64,000 nucleotides of DNA from Aliarcobacter sp. (lineage in GTDB: Bacteria; Campylobacterota; Campylobacteria; Campylobacterales; Arcobacteraceae): positions 1-64,000 of the forward strand of contig JAQTXB010000001.1 in the NCBI GenBank assembly GCA_028688995.1. Reading direction: 5' to 3'. Of this stretch, positions 53,408-62,537 are shown piece by piece. A model generated the notes under the pieces. It was given only the letters and a program-made list of their open reading frames with translations, did not search any database and was not told the origin of the DNA. Each line of letters starts with the position of its first letter. The stretch's first letter is position 1. Made by a program: the position numbers and the translations under genes.

Positions 53408-55102
53408 ATGTCAATACTTTCTATTAAAAATCTCTCAAAAAGTTTTGATAAACAAAAGGCCTTAAATAACATATCTTTTGAAATAAAACCAAATAAAATC
53501 ACAGGAATTGTTGGGCCTGATGGTGCAGGAAAAACTACACTTTTGCGAATTCTTAGTGGTCTTTTAACCTATGAAGCAAAAGATATAGAGATTTTAGATT
53601 TAGATTTACAAACAAATATTCATATTATTCAAGAACAACTAGGTTATATGCCTCAAAAGTTTGGTTTATATGAAGATTTAAGCGTGGAAGAGAACTTGCG
53701 ATTATTTGCAGATTTACAGTCAATTCCTTTAGATAATCTTCAAAATAGAATAGATGAACTTTTACATTTTACTTCTCTATTTAACTTCAAAGATTTTCTT
53801 GCAAAAAATTTATCAGGTGGAATGAAACAAAAACTAGGACTGGCAAGTGCGTTGATTAAAAAGCCAAAACTTCTACTTCTTGATGAACCAGGAGTTGGAG
53901 TTGATCCAATTTCAAGAAAAGAGCTTTGGAGTATGGTTGAGAATCTTACAAAAGAGAATGTTACAGTTTTATGGAGTACAGCTTATCTTGATGAAGCAGA
54001 ACTCTGTGATGAAGTTTTACTTTTAAATGAGGGAGATATTCTTTTTTTTGGTAATCCTGATATTTTAAAAGATGGTATGAAAGATAGAGTTTTTGACATA
54101 GTGGGAGAGATAAAAGACAAAAGAGAAACTCTTAAATTAGCTCTTAAATATGACTATATAAAAGATGCTTTGATTTTAGGAAATAGTATAAAAGTCATTT
54201 GTGATGAATCACTAAAATTACCAGAACTAAAAGATATAAAAGCTTCAAATTGTGTGTATAAAAAAGCAATTCCTACTTTTGAAGATGGTTTTATGAATAT
54301 TTTAAAAGCCAATTTTGATGGTGTTTCAAAACTAGCAGAACAAATAGAGTTTATAAAAACAGATGAGGAAAATGTAATTGAAGTTAAAAATCTCACTAAA
54401 AAATTTGGCTCTTTTACAGCAACAGAAAATATAAATTTTAAGATAAAAAAAGGACAAATATTTGGACTTCTTGGACCAAATGGAGCTGGAAAATCTACAA
54501 CTTTTAAAATGCTTTGTGGATTAGTAAAACCCTCAAGTGGAGAAGCTAGTGTTTTGGGTTATAACTTTATGAGCTCTTCTTTAAAAGCTAGATGGCGAAT
54601 TGGGTATATGTCTCAAAAGTTTTCACTTTATGGGGATATTAGTGTTTTTGAGAACTTGAAATTTTATGCTGGAATTTATGGATTAAGATTTAAAAAAAGA
54701 GATAAAAAAATCTCTAATATGTTAGAGATTTTTGATTTAAATAGATTCAAAAATACCCAAGCCAAAGATTTACCTTTAGGATATAAACAACGACTTGCAC
54801 TTGCTTGTGCAGTTATGCACGACCCTGCTGTGCTTTTTTTGGATGAACCCACAAGTGGAGTTGACCCAATCACAAGAAGAGAATTTTGGAATCATATTTA
54901 CGCAATGGTGCAAAAAGGAATGACAATCATGGTTACTACTCACTTTATGCAAGAAGCAGAGTATTGCGACCAAATAGCTTTGATTTATAAAGGAAAAGCA
55001 ATTGCCATTGGTTCACCTCACGAATTAATCCTAAAAATCTCACCAAATGCAACTATGCAAGAAGCTTTTATCGAACTTATAAAAAGAAGTGACGATGTTT
55101 AA
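53408..55102 (+). CDS. YbhF-type fused double ABC ATPase
   Basis: A 564-residue protein with two complete ABC domains. The first (about 1-220) has Walker A GPDGAGKTT, signature LSGGMKQKLGLA and Walker B LLLLDEPGVGVDP. The second (about 318-560) has GPNGAGKST, a signature degenerated to LPLGYKQRLALA and VLFLDEPTSGVDP. It powers the YbhS/YbhR-like permeases. It overlaps the first permease gene by 14 bases. Confidence 0.93.
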   Translation: MSILSIKNLSKSFDKQKALNNISFEIKPNKITGIVGPDGAGKTTLLRILSGLLTYEAKDIEILDLDLQTNIHIIQEQLGYMPQKFGLYEDLSVEENLRLFADLQSIPLDNLQNRIDELLHFTSLFNFKDFLAKNLSGGMKQKLGLASALIKKPKLLLLDEPGVGVDPISRKELWSMVENLTKENVTVLWSTAYLDEAELCDEVLLLNEGDILFFGNPDILKDGMKDRVFDIVGEIKDKRETLKLALKYDYIKDALILGNSIKVICDESLKLPELKDIKASNCVYKKAIPTFEDGFMNILKANFDGVSKLAEQIEFIKTDEENVIEVKNLTKKFGSFTATENINFKIKKGQIFGLLGPNGAGKSTTFKMLCGLVKPSSGEASVLGYNFMSSSLKARWRIGYMSQKFSLYGDISVFENLKFYAGIYGLRFKKRDKKISNMLEIFDLNRFKNTQAKDLPLGYKQRLALACAVMHDPAVLFLDEPTSGVDPITRREFWNHIYAMVQKGMTIMVTTHFMQEAEYCDQIALIYKGKAIAIGSPHELILKISPNATMQEAFIELIKRSDDV

Positions 55103-56207
55103 ATTTAGAAGATTCAAGGCTTTATTTATAAAAGAGAGTTACCAAATTATAAGAGATCCAAGCTCTATTTTAATTGCTGTGGTTTTACCTTTGATTTTAC
55201 TTTTTTTAATGGGATATGCAATTTCCCTTGACTCAAAAAATATTCCTGTGGGAATTGTAGTTGAAAAATCTTCAAAATATACATTAAGCCTTTTAGATGC
55301 TTTTAGAATGTCACAAAGTTTTAATGTACAAGTTGGAAATAATCGAATGGATTTTGAAACAAAACTTCAAGAAGGAACCATCCGAGCGATAATTGTAATT
55401 CCCTCAACTTTTGCAGAAGATTTACAAACCCAAAATAGTAAAATTCAAGTTTTAGCCGATGGAAGTGAACCAAATATCGCAGGTTTTGTTCAAAAATATA
55501 CAAATGGCGTTTGGAGTAACTGGCTTGTTCAAGAAGGATTTACTAAAAAATCAACTAGCTCATCTTTGGATATTCAAACAAGATATTGGTTTAATGCTCC
55601 ACTTCTTAGCTCTTATTTTTTATTACCAGGTTCAATTGCTATTATCTTAACTCTAATTGGTACACTTTTAACAGCTTTAGTGGTTGCAAGAGAATGGGAA
55701 AGAGGAACTATGGAAGCCATAATGTCCACTCCAATCACAATTAGTGAGCTACTTTTAGGAAAAATTTTACCCTACTTTGTACTTGCTATGATTTCAATGT
55801 TTATTTGTGTTTGTATTGCTATATTTTGGTTTGAGATACCATTTAGAGGTTCTGTTTTTTTACTTGTCCTTACCTCAGCTTTGTATCTAATTCCTGCACT
55901 TGGACTTGGACTTTTGATTTCAACACTAGCAAAAAATCAGTTTGTTGCAGCTCAAGCTGCACTAATCGTAGGATTTTTACCAGCGTTTTTACTCTCAGGT
56001 TTTATCTTTCAAATTAGCAGTATGCCTGTGTGGCTTCAATATATAACTCATATTATTCCAGCTAGATATTTTATTGAGATTTTACAATGTATATTTTTAA
56101 GTGGTGACATTTACGAAGTTATACTTCCAAATGTAATAGCCATGTTAATAGTTGGAGCTGTTATATTTTCTATAATATTTAAAATCACAAGAAAAAGGTT
56201 AGATTGA
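55089..56207 (+). CDS. ABC-2 type permease, YbhS-like
   Basis: A 372-residue ABC-2 permease. One N-terminal helix (about 24-42), a large periplasmic domain (about 45-175) and five C-terminal helices including GTLLTALVVAREWERGTMEAIMSTPI are visible. It starts with KALFIKESYQIIRDPSSI, typical of the family. Likely substrates are drugs or lipophilic toxicants. It overlaps the next permease by 4 bases. Confidence 0.91.
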   Translation: MTMFKFRRFKALFIKESYQIIRDPSSILIAVVLPLILLFLMGYAISLDSKNIPVGIVVEKSSKYTLSLLDAFRMSQSFNVQVGNNRMDFETKLQEGTIRAIIVIPSTFAEDLQTQNSKIQVLADGSEPNIAGFVQKYTNGVWSNWLVQEGFTKKSTSSSLDIQTRYWFNAPLLSSYFLLPGSIAIILTLIGTLLTALVVAREWERGTMEAIMSTPITISELLLGKILPYFVLAMISMFICVCIAIFWFEIPFRGSVFLLVLTSALYLIPALGLGLLISTLAKNQFVAAQAALIVGFLPAFLLSGFIFQISSMPVWLQYITHIIPARYFIEILQCIFLSGDIYEVILPNVIAMLIVGAVIFSIIFKITRKRLD

Positions 56208-57301
56208 TGGTTTGGATTTTTCAATTATTAGCTTTGATGAAAAAAGAGTTTTTAGCCATTTGGAGTGATAAAAAATCAAGAACTATTATTATAATTCCAC
56301 CTTTGATGCAACTTTTACTTTTTTCATTTGCGGTTACCCTCGAAGTAAAAAATATTAATATTGCAGTTCTTGATAGGGACAACAGTATAAAAAGTCAAGA
56401 GATAATAAGAAATCTAAGTTACAGCACAACCTTTACAAATATCTATAGATTACAAAGTGAAGAACAACTTCAAGAGTATATCGATACTCAAAAAGTTATC
56501 TTAGCTATTTATATTCCCCAAAACTTTGCTCAAAAAATAGCAAAAAATGAAGAGGTATCAATTCAAATCATAGGTGATGGAAGAAAATCAAACAGCGCTC
56601 AAATAGCCCAAAGTTATGTACAAACAGCCATTTCAAAAGTCGTAAATTCACAAGCTATAAATAACACAATAGTAAGCCGAAATCTTTACAATCCAAACCT
56701 TGACAACTTTTGGTGGATACTTCCAAATCTAATGGGAAGTTTATCAATGTTGGTGGCTTTATTATTAACAGCATTATCAGTTGCAAGGGAGAGAGAACTA
56801 GGAACTTTTGAGCAACTTTTAGTTTCGCCTCTATCATCAACTATTTTAATAATTGGAAAAACAATCCCACCACTTTTAATAAGTGTTGTGGAAGCTAGTG
56901 TCATATTTCTTGTGGCAATAACGTTTTTTGATGTTCCTTTTGTGGGTTCTGTATTTATACTTTTTTTAGGATTAATTTCATTTTTATTCTCAATAGTTGG
57001 GCTTGGACTTTTTATCTCATCAATCTCATCAACCCAACAACAAGGAATCTTAGGAGCATTTGTACTGATGGTTCCATATATTTTAATGTCAGGCTTTGCA
57101 ACACCAGTTGAAAATATGCCCCAATGGTTAATCCCAGTTACAGATATTATCTCGTTAAAATATTTCTTGATTTTATTAAAAGGTGTTTTCCTAAAAGATA
57201 TAAGTTTTGATATGGCTATTTCACTAATAGTTCCAATGTTAGCTTTAGGTTTTATATCTTTGTTTTTTGCTTCGTGGATGTTTAGGAAAAAGATTCAATA
57301 A
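56204..57301 (+). CDS. ABC-2 type permease, YbhR-like
   Basis: A 365-residue ABC-2 permease, paralogous to the preceding one (ALMKKEFLAIWSDKKSRTII at the start; LTALSVARERELGTFEQLLVSPL in the membrane part). Together they should form the heterodimeric membrane domain of the exporter. A bidirectional terminator follows directly. Confidence 0.91.
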   Translation: MMVWIFQLLALMKKEFLAIWSDKKSRTIIIIPPLMQLLLFSFAVTLEVKNINIAVLDRDNSIKSQEIIRNLSYSTTFTNIYRLQSEEQLQEYIDTQKVILAIYIPQNFAQKIAKNEEVSIQIIGDGRKSNSAQIAQSYVQTAISKVVNSQAINNTIVSRNLYNPNLDNFWWILPNLMGSLSMLVALLLTALSVARERELGTFEQLLVSPLSSTILIIGKTIPPLLISVVEASVIFLVAITFFDVPFVGSVFILFLGLISFLFSIVGLGLFISSISSTQQQGILGAFVLMVPYILMSGFATPVENMPQWLIPVTDIISLKYFLILLKGVFLKDISFDMAISLIVPMLALGFISLFFASWMFRKKIQ

Positions 57302-57302
57302 G

Positions 57303-57324
57303 AAGATTCAAGAATTTGAATCTT
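57303..57324. terminator. Bidirectional hairpin between converging operons
   Basis: AAGATTCAA (57303-57311) pairs with TTGAATCTT (57316-57324) around GAAT. It lies between the stops of the ybhR-like gene and the HNH nuclease gene. Confidence 0.6.
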
Positions 57325-58262
57325 TATATCAAATCTAACTCTTCACTTATGTCTTTGATTAGTTTGGATAGTGGGCGTTTGTTTATATCTTTGTCCTCTA
57401 TGTAACCACCAGTTATATGTCTTAAAACATCTTCACGATTTTTAAATAGTGTTCCTTCATACTTTTGATAAAGTTCATCTATATAACTCTCATTGTATAT
57501 TTGTGCTTTTTGGATAAGTTCTAGGGCGATGTCTTTGTGTTCATTATAAAGATTCTGAATATTAAAAGTTTCTATATGTGAATTTACTACTTCTTCTTTA
57601 TTTTTATTTACTTCAGTCACTATTTCTAAAGAGTTCTTATCATAATAAAATTTACTATCTTTTAATTTTAACTTGAACTTTACATCATCATTTAAACTTT
57701 CAATAAAGGGATGATAAATCTCATTTTGTTTTTTTGATTTTCTTTGATTACAAGTTTGACAACTAGGAACTAAATTAAAAATTGATACAGAAAAATAAGG
57801 ATATGTGCTTTTATCAAAAAAGTGGTCTAGTTGTGCTGTTGCTTCTAAAGAATCTGGTTTTTTAAAATTAAAAATATAATTTCTATTACAATATGGACAA
57901 ACTGTTATATCTAAATCTTTAATATATTCTGGGTTTTTTAATCTTTTGTATAAAGTATAAAAGTAATCTTTTTGAGTTTTGTTTAGTTCTGTGAAAGATT
58001 TATTTTTATCAATAAAAGTTTTTAAATCATAAAGCTCTTTATACTCTAATGTGATTAATTTTTCTAAATCTAGTTCTTTATGATAATTTTTTAATTTTCT
58101 TTTTATTAGTCTATTTATTGCACCAATATCTATCGTCCATTTTACTTTTTTATCTTCTTCTTTTTTGAAACCTATTTTTTTATTTGTTTGGTCATAAAAA
58201 TTTGATAAAACTTGAGCTTTAAAGTTTTCTATAGTTTTTGTAGAAATACTTATTTTAATCAT
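57324..58262 (-). CDS. HNH endonuclease of a Septu-like (PtuB-type) defence operon
   Basis: A 312-residue protein. The HNH core (about 121-175) has the zinc cysteines CPYC (122, 125) and CQTC (168, 171), the catalytic-type DH in AQLDHFFDK (146-147) and Asn in IFNLVPS (163). The YPYFSVSIFNLVPSC spacing is that of HNH proteins paired with PtuA-type ATPases in Septu and some retrons. The N-terminal 120 residues are helical and basic; the C-terminus has no recognised domain. It is the last of four overlapping genes (4-base overlap with HEPN) and would be the DNA- or RNA-cutting effector. Confidence 0.85.
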   Translation of the reverse strand: MIKISISTKTIENFKAQVLSNFYDQTNKKIGFKKEEDKKVKWTIDIGAINRLIKRKLKNYHKELDLEKLITLEYKELYDLKTFIDKNKSFTELNKTQKDYFYTLYKRLKNPEYIKDLDITVCPYCNRNYIFNFKKPDSLEATAQLDHFFDKSTYPYFSVSIFNLVPSCQTCNQRKSKKQNEIYHPFIESLNDDVKFKLKLKDSKFYYDKNSLEIVTEVNKNKEEVVNSHIETFNIQNLYNEHKDIALELIQKAQIYNESYIDELYQKYEGTLFKNREDVLRHITGGYIEDKDINKRPLSKLIKDISEELDLI

Positions 58263-58615
58263 TTCTCAAAATCAGCACTAAGTTTTAAAATCTTCACTTC
58301 AAGTTCTTCTAATCCACTTCTTAAAATGTCTTCAACTATTTCTAATCTAACTCTTTCATAATCGTGAGCTATAAAGTTTCTAACATCATAAGAGCCTTTT
58401 GCTTCTTGTTCTAAATCATATTTTTTGATTATATGTTTATCGATTTTATTTAGACTTTCACCAATTTGAAGCAAAGCCATCAAAATTGCAGGTTGTGCTT
58501 CAAGTTCATCTTCTAAAGCTTTTACAATTCCGCCATGTTTTGTGATAATTCTTTTAATGTTATCTATCATTTTTAAAATAAATTTTGTTTTTGCATAAAC
58601 TGAGATATTAGACAT
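58259..58615 (-). CDS. HepT-like HEPN toxin
   Basis: A 118-residue helical protein of the HEPN (DUF86/HepT) family. The active-site motif R-X4-H-X-Y is complete: VRNFIAHDYE with Arg79, His84 and Tyr86. In HepT proteins R and H form the RNase site and the Tyr is the residue AMPylated by MntA. It overlaps the MNT gene by 8 bases and the HNH gene by 4. Alone it would be read as half of a MntA/HepT toxin-antitoxin. Its position between an ATPase and an HNH gene is unusual. Confidence 0.9.
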   Translation of the reverse strand: MSNISVYAKTKFILKMIDNIKRIITKHGGIVKALEDELEAQPAILMALLQIGESLNKIDKHIIKKYDLEQEAKGSYDVRNFIAHDYERVRLEIVEDILRSGLEELEVKILKLSADFEK

Positions 58616-58925
58616 ATTTCACTTCTTTTAAAATAAACTCTTTTCCTATTTCATTTAAAGAGTCTTTATCCACAAAATCAACCTCTTTGTTTAACTCTTT
58701 TTTTAAAAACTCTTTGGTATCTGCAAGTTTTGAAAAAGCACTAAAACCTTTGTATTTGCTCATAAACATTTTAATGTCCTTTATTTCATAAAGTATGTCA
58801 ATATCACTATTATTAGTATAATCTCCCCTTGCATAAGAGCCAAAAACTCCAAGAATATTTATACCATCAGTAGAAAGAATTGGTTTAATAAGTCTTAGTT
58901 TTTCATAAATATCATTTATACTCAT
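58608..58925 (-). CDS. MntA-like minimal nucleotidyltransferase antitoxin
   Basis: A 105-residue MNT-fold protein with the full GS-X10-D-X-D signature (GSYARGDYTNNSDIDI, residues 29-44) and a third acidic residue in NKEVDFVDK near 85. MntA antitoxins add AMP to the HEPN toxin's tyrosine. The start overlaps the ATPase stop by 4 bases, and its end overlaps hepT by 8 bases, so dosage is coupled. Confidence 0.92.
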   Translation of the reverse strand: MSINDIYEKLRLIKPILSTDGINILGVFGSYARGDYTNNSDIDILYEIKDIKMFMSKYKGFSAFSKLADTKEFLKKELNKEVDFVDKDSLNEIGKEFILKEVKYV

Positions 58926-60607
58926 TTTTCATCCTTTGGCTCTAATTTTTCTAGTCTTTCAGTTAAAAGTTTTATTTCGTCTTTTATTGTATCAATTTCT
59001 GTTTTATTTGACAACTCCATTTTATTTTTTAGCATTCGTTGAAGTTCTCTTTTTATAATTGGTTCACCTATTATATCTATAATATTTTGGGCGTCCTTAT
59101 CAGTTGTTATGGTACTCGTTTTGTCATTGTTTAAATATTTTATTACATCATCAATTTTATCTTTTGCAAACTCACCCATAAGTCCATCTTTCATAAAAAA
59201 ACCATGAGAAAGTAAAGTATGAATATTTGCTCCAAAAGTCTGTTTTCCATCATCAAAAGGATAAACTTGTTTGCCTTTTTCTAAAAATATTATGTTTTCT
59301 TTTGGTAGGTCTGACAATAAAAATGGAGAGTGAGAAGTTATTATTAAATGTATTTTTTTATTTGTAAATTTTGAAATCTCACGAAAATATGAAAAAAATC
59401 TTTTTTGCCAATTTGGATGAAGTCCAAGTTCAAATTCATCTATAAAAAGGACTACTTCATTTATATTATGTTCACACTTTTCTGCTTCATCTTTTTCATA
59501 ATCATAATCATAATAAGTAACATATTTTTCCATTAGAAATATCTTTAAAATATTATTCATAAGGATTAATAATTGTCTTTCTCCAAAACTTAATTTTGAA
59601 AATTTTCTTTTCTCGTCTTCTAATTCAATATCAAATTCTTTTGGTAACTCATATAAAAAGCTTAAAACTTCTTCATTAATATCATAAATATTTAAGGAAT
59701 GAACATTCCCAGTAATTAAATTTTCTGTAATTTTTGCAGGTACAGTATTTCCAAAATCTCTGTATTCAAATTTAAAATAACTTTTATCCTTTTTCTTTCC
59801 TAAAAAAGCAGGTTTTTCATCTATCAAACTAAATTCTTCACGTTTAACTTTAAAGATTTCTCTAACTAACTCTATTTTTTTTAATAATGTTGTATCTTTT
59901 AATTGACTTTTTAATGTAATTATTTTATTCCAAACAATATCTGTATAAAATTCTCTATCCTTATCTAAAATACTTGTAAAAAAATCTATCTCTTTAAGTT
60001 TAATGTTTACTTTTGTTGGAATAAAATAATTCTCAACTTTTATTGATATATCCCTTAATTTTAAACTATTTTTAATAATCAAGCTATTTATTACGCTTAA
60101 TGACTTTTTACTACTTTCTGTAAAAAATTGTTCACTTGGTCTTGAATCAATATTTGTATATTCATTATTTATATATAAAGAAATTAAATTTTCATGTCCA
60201 TCATTTATGCCATATCTATTTAATAATGGAACTAATTGTTCTTCGATTTTAAAATTATTTATTTTTAATTCATTAATATTTGAGGAAGAAACTTGATAAG
60301 AATAATATCTTGGTTTATTTTCATATAGATATAAAAGTAAAAACTTGTGTGCCGATTCGGAATCAAATAAATCAAGTAAAAATTCCATAAGTGAACTCTT
60401 CCCACTCCCATTTTCACCAACAATAGCAGTAATATTTATATTATCACCAAAAAAGTTTTTAGGATAAAATTCACCCATTTCATCTTTATCAACAACTTTT
60501 AATTCATTAGTTTTTTCATCATACTCACACCTAAACCTAGGCGAAAAATTAAACCCTTGCTTTTGTATATTCTTATAATTCTCAACCCACAAATAAACCA
60601 ATTCCAT
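58922..60607 (-). CDS. PtuA-like SMC/ABC-type ATPase, first gene of the defence operon
   Basis: An overcoming-lysogenisation/SMC-type ATPase of about 561 residues from the chosen start. Walker A is IVGENGSGKSS, the signature LSFGERQLLIL, Walker B VVLFIDEFELGLHPNWQ and the H-loop IITSHSPFLLSDLP. The region between (about 120-330) is a poorly conserved insertion, and a short coiled coil ends the protein. An ATG 36 bases upstream is open, but ELVYLWVENYKNIQ at the chosen start is the usual beginning of this ATPase group, and AAAGAG lies before it. It is the presumed sensor/activator subunit for the HNH nuclease. Confidence 0.87.
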   Translation of the reverse strand: MELVYLWVENYKNIQKQGFNFSPRFRCEYDEKTNELKVVDKDEMGEFYPKNFFGDNINITAIVGENGSGKSSLMEFLLDLFDSESAHKFLLLYLYENKPRYYSYQVSSSNINELKINNFKIEEQLVPLLNRYGINDGHENLISLYINNEYTNIDSRPSEQFFTESSKKSLSVINSLIIKNSLKLRDISIKVENYFIPTKVNIKLKEIDFFTSILDKDREFYTDIVWNKIITLKSQLKDTTLLKKIELVREIFKVKREEFSLIDEKPAFLGKKKDKSYFKFEYRDFGNTVPAKITENLITGNVHSLNIYDINEEVLSFLYELPKEFDIELEDEKRKFSKLSFGERQLLILMNNILKIFLMEKYVTYYDYDYEKDEAEKCEHNINEVVLFIDEFELGLHPNWQKRFFSYFREISKFTNKKIHLIITSHSPFLLSDLPKENIIFLEKGKQVYPFDDGKQTFGANIHTLLSHGFFMKDGLMGEFAKDKIDDVIKYLNNDKTSTITTDKDAQNIIDIIGEPIIKRELQRMLKNKMELSNKTEIDTIKDEIKLLTERLEKLEPKDEK

Positions 60608-60785
60608 TAAAAACTCTTTTGCTATTATTTTATTACTAATCATAGTTAAAAAATAATTCGAAATCCCTTTTCATAACTCCTAACAATTTCATCTCTTACC
60701 ACCCATTTAATAAACTTTTGATACAATCTGCACTTATTAAAAAACAAAAAATTGAACTAATTTTATAAATAAAAAGGAAATTACA

Positions 60786-61301
60786 ATGCCATTATTAGAT
60801 AGCTTTAAAGTTGACCACACTATTATGCCAGCACCTGCTGTTAGAGTTGCAAAAACTATGAAATCACCATCGGGAGATATTATCACTGTTTTTGATTTAA
60901 GATTTTGTGTACCAAATCAATCAATGATGGGTGAAAAAGGTATCCATACTTTAGAACACCTTTTTGCAGGATTCATTAGAAATCACCTAAATTCACCAAC
61001 AGTAGAAATCATTGACGTTTCACCAATGGGTTGTAGAACTGGTTTTTATATGAGTTTACTTGGAAATCCAGATGAAAAAACTGTTGGAGCTGCTTGGAGA
61101 GCTGCTATGGAAGATGTACTTGCAGTTGAAAAACAAGAAGATATTCCAGAACTAAATATTTTCCAATGTGGAACTTGTGCTATGCATTCACTTGAAGAAG
61201 CAAAAGAAATAGCAAGAGATATTTTAAAATCTGATATTGGTGTTATGTCAAATGAAGAGTTATACCTTTCAGATGAAAAACTTCACTCTTTAGGAAACTA
61301 A
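60786..61301 (+). CDS. luxS: S-ribosylhomocysteine lyase (AI-2 synthase)
   Basis: A 171-residue enzyme that cleaves S-ribosylhomocysteine to homocysteine and DPD, the precursor of autoinducer-2. The metal ligands are HTLEH (His54, His58) and Cys128 in [10 protein letters not shown]; the catalytic Cys is Cys83 in MGCRTGFY. The length is normal. An AAAAGGAAA ribosome-binding site is present and TACAAT at 60722-60727 is a possible -10. Two methyltransferase-type genes follow closely. Confidence 0.97.
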   Translation: MPLLDSFKVDHTIMPAPAVRVAKTMKSPSGDIITVFDLRFCVPNQSMMGEKGIHTLEHLFAGFIRNHLNSPTVEIIDVSPMGCRTGFYMSLLGNPDEKTVGAAWRAAMEDVLAVEKQEDIPELNIFQCGTCAMHSLEEAKEIARDILKSDIGVMSNEELYLSDEKLHSLGN

Positions 61302-61304
61302 AAA

Positions 61305-61748
61305 GTGCCTCAAAAACTAAATCTTTTTAAAGAGTTATTTGCAGATTATACAAATATTGCTATTTTACATATTGATAACTCTTTAGGCCTTGTTGATGGT
61401 GCATTAGAAGAGATAAAAGTTCAAAATGAAGGGAATATAAAATATATTCCTTTTGTTGATGAAAACAGTGCAAAACTTAGAGCAACTGCAAGGGAATATG
61501 AATATATAGTTTTAGGAAATATTTTTTCATATTGTGCTGACCAAGAAACTATTTTAAAACTTATGTACAAAGCTTTGGAAAACTCAGGAAATATAATCAT
61601 CCTAGAAAAAATCTCAAATGACAATAGATATGAACTTTTAGATTTACTAGAAAATGTAGGTTTTCAAGCGCCAAACTGTATTGAACTTTTTGATGATACT
61701 TATATTTTCACAGCAAAAAAAATGCACCATTGGGACAATGGTTTATAA
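61305..61748 (+). CDS. Methyltransferase-fold-like protein, small, unknown function
   Basis: A 147-residue protein starting at GTG 3 bases after luxS. The alternation (NIAILHIDNSLGLVDGALEE; EYEYIVLGNIFSYCADQETILKLMYKALENSGNIIILEK; LLDLLENVGF) resembles the second half of class I SAM-dependent methyltransferases, but the SAM-binding glycine motif (GxGxG) is not seen. It may be a degenerate, non-catalytic member, or bind something else. Adjacency to luxS, which serves the activated-methyl cycle, is suggestive only. Confidence 0.6.
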   Translation: MPQKLNLFKELFADYTNIAILHIDNSLGLVDGALEEIKVQNEGNIKYIPFVDENSAKLRATAREYEYIVLGNIFSYCADQETILKLMYKALENSGNIIILEKISNDNRYELLDLLENVGFQAPNCIELFDDTYIFTAKKMHHWDNGL

Positions 61749-61762
61749 GATGAAAACTAATC

Positions 61763-62518
61763 TTGCAAGATAATATAAACTCTATTGTTGCCACAAAAGA
61801 TGGCTCAAATACACTATTCTCAAAGCTTTATAATCAACACTATCACAATCCTGATGATGGAGCTATAAACGAAGCATTGAGTAAACATATAATTCCAACT
61901 TTTACATTTCAAGAAAATAAAAAAGAGCTTTTTATTTTAGATATTTGTTTTGGGATTGGATATAACACTTTTTCAACTATTTATTATTGTTTGTTAAACA
62001 ATCTTGATATAAAACTAAATATCTTTTCACCTGAACTTGATGGTAATCTTGTAAAATCTCTTGAAAATTTTGAGTTTCCAAAAGAGTTTGAAAATATTAA
62101 ACATATCATAAAAGCAGTTGCACAAACTGGAAAATATGAAGATGAAAAAATCAAAATAGAGGTTTTTATAGGTGATGCAAGAGAGTATATAAAATCTTTA
62201 GATAAAAACTCTTTTGACATAATCTATCAAGATGCTTTTTCAAGTGATGTGAATTTTGAGCTTTGGACAAAAGAGTATTTTGATGATATTTTTAGACTTT
62301 GTAAAAGTGATTGTGTTATGAGTTCTTATGCAATTGCAACACCTATTCGATTATCTATGAATGAAGCTGGATTTTATATTTATGAACATCGACCAGTTAA
62401 AAGAAAAATTACTTTAGCATTTAAACAAAAACAAGAATTAATTGGAAAATTTGTGGATATGGAGTTGAAAAAACAAAGAAACACGCAAGCGGTTGCTTTG
62501 TATGATAAAGTAGTTTAG
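61763..62518 (+). CDS. MnmC-like tRNA (mnm5s2U34) methyltransferase domain protein
   Basis: A 251-residue protein that matches the methyltransferase half of MnmC: a DGSNTLFS start, LDICFGIGYNTFS as the SAM-binding loop, FIGDAREYI and the catalytic-type DIIYQDAFSSDVNFELWTKEYF, then the segment MSSYAIATPIRLSM. It lacks the FAD oxidase domain, as in stand-alone MnmC2 proteins. It would complete the mnm5 modification at tRNA wobble uridines. The start is a TTG, 14 bases after the preceding gene. Confidence 0.85.
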   Translation: MQDNINSIVATKDGSNTLFSKLYNQHYHNPDDGAINEALSKHIIPTFTFQENKKELFILDICFGIGYNTFSTIYYCLLNNLDIKLNIFSPELDGNLVKSLENFEFPKEFENIKHIIKAVAQTGKYEDEKIKIEVFIGDAREYIKSLDKNSFDIIYQDAFSSDVNFELWTKEYFDDIFRLCKSDCVMSSYAIATPIRLSMNEAGFYIYEHRPVKRKITLAFKQKQELIGKFVDMELKKQRNTQAVALYDKVV

Positions 62519-62537
62519 AATACTACTTTACTACTTG

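Noticed and set aside
60608..60643. Upstream ATG of the defence ATPase
   Set aside because: No ribosome-binding site before it, while the ATG at 60607 has AAAGAG upstream and the usual N-terminal sequence of the family.
57324..60785. Retron (reverse transcriptase plus msr/msd) as the context of the PtuA/PtuB-like pair
   Set aside because: No reverse-transcriptase gene in the operon or flanks, and the 140-base gap before luxS shows no msr-like structure that I can support.
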